Positions 15,027 to 17,041 of a DNA stretch of 17,041 nucleotides are shown here, piece by piece. The number at the start of each line of letters is the position of its first letter. Position 1 is the first letter of the stretch. Source of the DNA: an uncultured Lachnospiraceae bacterium (GTDB lineage Bacteria > Bacillota > Clostridia > Lachnospirales > Lachnospiraceae); NCBI GenBank assembly GCA_902496125.1, contig CABUZU010000034.1, forward strand, positions 1 to 17,041, in the 5' to 3' direction. Position numbers and translations under genes: made by a program. Below the pieces are notes generated by a model that saw only the letters and a program-made list of their open reading frames with translations, had not been told where the DNA came from and made no database searches.

Positions 15027-16664
15027 ATGAATACGACATGTATGAAACTTGGTGTTCCTAATTACATCACCATTGCAACGCAGACAGAAACCTTTGGCTG
15101 CAGACCCCTAGCTGAACAAATCACAGTTGATGATATGGTGCTTGAAATGAAAACCGTAGACTCTACCCTTGCTATTTCTTTAACAGCAACAAAAACTCCT
15201 GTTAAATATCTAAAATTTAGATGGAATAAAGAATGGCCAGCTGGTGTTCGCTTCTTAGGCGATGCTTGGGAACGAGGATATGGTGATTTAGAATGGCGTG
15301 GCATGTCTGCAAACCGCTTCATGCCTTGGTATTTTTGTGCTACCAAAGAAGACACTCACTTATGCTACGGTGTAAAGGTTCGTCCATCCGCTCTATGCTT
15401 CTGGCAGGTAGATTCTGAGGGTATTACCTTATTTATGGACGTAAGATGTGGCGGCAACGGCGTTAAATTAAATGGACGTACTTTAGAAGTTGCTAAAGTT
15501 CTTAATATGAGTGCTACCGAATGCACTTCTTTTGAAGCGATTAGTGAATTTTGTGGTAAAATGTGTACCGACCCAATTCTTCCACCTTACCCTGTATATG
15601 GAAGTAACAACTGGTACTATGCTTATGGTAAGAGTTCTGAAGAAGAAATCCTAAGCGACTGCGATTATATCTTAGGTCTAACAAAAGATGTAACGAATAA
15701 ACCATATATGGTTATCGATGATTGCTGGCAGGAACATCACAGATTAGATGAATACAACGGTGGACCTTGGACAAAAGGTAATAGTAAATTTCCTGATATG
15801 AAAGGACTTGCTGATAAATTAGCAGAAAAAGGTGTTCGCCCTGGTATCTGGGTTCGTCTTTTATTAAATGAAGACGAAAAGATTCCGAATGAATGGAGAC
15901 TTCCACACAATGGATGCTTAGACCCTAGCCATCCACAGGCACTTGAATACATCAAAGCCGATGTAAAACGTATCTGCGACTGGGGATATACTTTAATTAA
16001 ACACGACTTCTCTACTTTTGATTTATTTGGAAGATGGGGATTTGAAATGAATCCTCTTATGACTGCGGAAGCTGATTGGCATTTCTATGATGAATCCTTA
16101 ACTAGTGCTGAAATTGTAAAAATACTTTATAAAGGTATCTTAGAAGCTTGCAACGAAACCAATACCCTTGTACTTGGATGTAACACCATCGGACACTTAG
16201 GTGCAGGTTATATGCATATCAACCGTACTGGCGATGATACAAGTGGTGTAGATTGGGAAAGAACGAGAAGAATGGGTATCAATACCTTAGCATTTCGTCT
16301 TCCTCAACACCGTAAATTCTATGAAGTGGATGCAGACTGCGTAGGTATCGATAGCGGTATTGATTGGTACTTTAATAAACAATGGGCAGATTTACTTGCC
16401 GAAAGTGGTACCTCCCTCTTCGTATCTGCAAGACCAGGTCTATTAAATGACGAAGAATTTAAAGAATTACAAGATATTATGAAAGTCGCTTCTACCCAAG
16501 ATCATCACCTCATTCCAATGGACTGGGAAGACACCGACTGCCCGATGAAGTGGGAAGATAAGGAAAATAAAATTGTAAGAAACTATCATTGGTATGAAGA
16601 CTGCGGTGTAAAATTTAGTACAAAAACGGTAAGGGCATTACCTTATTTGTCAATGGCAGAATAA
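15027..16664 (+). CDS. Clan GH-D (GH36-like) alpha-galactosidase-type glycosidase
   Basis: 545 residues, no signal peptide, so cytoplasmic. A beta-rich N-terminal part (about 1-180) precedes a TIM barrel (about 190-480) containing YMVIDDCWQ, RPGIWVRLL, the nucleophile motif LIKHDFSTFD (D327, equivalent to the KWD of GH36/GH27) and the probable acid/base segment INRTGDDTSGVDWERTR (D403/D404). CNTIGHLGAGY is also typical of the alpha-galactosidase-like group. It should hydrolyse an alpha-galactoside or related alpha-glycoside inside the cell; the exact substrate is open. The longest frame starts at 14967, within the promoter; the ATG at 15027 has AAAGAGG 8 bases upstream and is preferred. Divergent from the RpiR regulator, with a candidate operator at its start site, so probably induced by its own sugar. 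Confidence 0.85.
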   Translation: MNTTCMKLGVPNYITIATQTETFGCRPLAEQITVDDMVLEMKTVDSTLAISLTATKTPVKYLKFRWNKEWPAGVRFLGDAWERGYGDLEWRGMSANRFMPWYFCATKEDTHLCYGVKVRPSALCFWQVDSEGITLFMDVRCGGNGVKLNGRTLEVAKVLNMSATECTSFEAISEFCGKMCTDPILPPYPVYGSNNWYYAYGKSSEEEILSDCDYILGLTKDVTNKPYMVIDDCWQEHHRLDEYNGGPWTKGNSKFPDMKGLADKLAEKGVRPGIWVRLLLNEDEKIPNEWRLPHNGCLDPSHPQALEYIKADVKRICDWGYTLIKHDFSTFDLFGRWGFEMNPLMTAEADWHFYDESLTSAEIVKILYKGILEACNETNTLVLGCNTIGHLGAGYMHINRTGDDTSGVDWERTRRMGINTLAFRLPQHRKFYEVDADCVGIDSGIDWYFNKQWADLLAESGTSLFVSARPGLLNDEEFKELQDIMKVASTQDHHLIPMDWEDTDCPMKWEDKENKIVRNYHWYEDCGVKFSTKTVRALPYLSMAE

Positions 16665-16669
16665 AGATT

Positions 16670-16700
16670 AGGCGTTGCAAGATAAATTGCAACGCCTTTT
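16670..16700 (+). terminator. Terminator of the glycosidase gene
   Basis: AGGCGTTGCAA-GATAAA-TTGCAACGCCT, a perfect 11-bp stem followed by TTT; starts 6 bases after the stop codon. The GTTGCAA core resembles the IS-like ends elsewhere in the window only by chance. Confidence 0.88.
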
Positions 16701-16759
16701 GATTTAATCTAGTATTTCCTTATAAATTTTTAAATCCTCATCTTTAAAAACATTAAAAA

Positions 16760-17041
16760 TCACTTTCCGGATTCTGGCTTGGCAATCTTTACTCCTATAC
16801 TGACAGCCAACGCATCATCAACTGACAACATCAAATGCTTGTCAAAAGTACCAATGTATTCTTGCAGGCGTTGTTTATCAAGCGTCCTTATCTGCTCAAG
16901 CAATATGATGGAGTCTTTTTCGAGAAATTCATATCCTTTCGCTATGACATGGGTAGGCAGATTCGCTTTGTTATGTTCCATGCCAGTAATCGCCGCCACG
17001 ATAACCGTAGTGCTGTATCTGTTACCTTTATTGTTGGAAAT
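16760..17041 (-). CDS. MazF/PemK-family toxin, C-terminal part (5' partial)
   Basis: The frame is open to the window edge, so the gene begins beyond 17041 and the GTG at 16999 is internal. 93 residues are present: SNNKGNRYSTTVIVAAIT, then LPTHV, then DSIILLEQIRTLDKQRL and EYIG. These match the C-terminal two thirds of MazF/PemK endoribonucleases, which cut mRNA as part of type II toxin-antitoxin pairs. The N-terminal catalytic arginine region lies outside, as would an antitoxin gene. A short tail (ALAVSIGVKIAKPESGK) ends it. Base use is clearly less AT-rich than in the neighbours (GCG, GGC, TCC codons), hinting at recent transfer. The 59 bp downstream of its stop, up to the glycosidase terminator, show nothing recognisable. 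Confidence 0.82.
   Translation of the reverse strand: MSNNKGNRYSTTVIVAAITGMEHNKANLPTHVIAKGYEFLEKDSIILLEQIRTLDKQRLQEYIGTFDKHLMLSVDDALAVSIGVKIAKPESGK

Noticed and set aside
15062..15955. Three minus-strand frames inside the glycosidase gene
   Set aside because: Antisense shadows over catalytic-domain coding sequence.
16670..16700. GGCGTTGCAA as another IS end
   Set aside because: It is one arm of a perfect short terminator hairpin directly after the glycosidase stop, with no wider similarity to the IS-like ends.
16760..16999. A complete 79-aa gene starting at GTG 16999
   Set aside because: The frame stays open to 17041 and the added residues (SNNKGNRYSTTVI) are the conserved MazF segment, so the gene is only cut by the window.

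Overview
The window comes from a low-GC Gram-positive anaerobe, most likely a Clostridia/Lachnospiraceae-type gut organism. The reasons are AT-rich codon use, AGGAGG-type ribosome sites, sigma-A promoters of the TTGACA/TATAAT type, a very large 2-hydroxyacyl-CoA dehydratase activase-like protein, and the mix of core genes. No species can be named from the sequence alone.

Layout. (1) 1-3735 (+) is the 3' part of a giant tandem-ASKHA activase-like gene; its reading frame is already open at base 1. (2) 3742-7973 is an unusually AT-rich accessory island. Its left edge (3742-3893) looks like the left end and leader of an IS with no transposase. Its right edge (7758-7973) is a related ~216-bp MITE-like element with both inverted ends. 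Between them lie a PadR regulator with a small membrane partner gene (leftward) and three predicted exported proteins of unknown function (165, 159 and 462 aa). Two divergent intergenic regions in the island carry the same ~79-bp bidirectional promoter module, so the island reads as one regulated unit. (3) 7980-10878 (-) is a tight operon hisH-hisF-ung-uppP. (4) 10943-15012 holds a HAD phosphatase, a fructose-type PTS IIABC permease and an RpiR-family regulator (all -). (5) 15027-16664 (+) is a cytoplasmic clan GH-D (GH36-like) alpha-galactosidase-type enzyme, divergent from the regulator. (6) 16760-17041 (-) is the C-terminal part of a MazF/PemK toxin with less AT-rich composition, cut by the window edge.

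How it works together. The RpiR regulator, PTS permease and glycosidase form a sugar-use block. A GAAAA-N3-TTTT motif recurs at the start sites of the regulator and glycosidase genes and twice at the permease promoter, which suggests local control by the RpiR protein. The island is the least understood part: its regulator, promoters and exported products look like a self-contained surface or secreted system bounded by IS-derived ends.

Several starts were moved from the longest open frame to an internal codon with a proper ribosome site (padR partner gene, HAD gene with TTG start, PTS gene, rpiR, glycosidase). All alignments and counts were done by eye.
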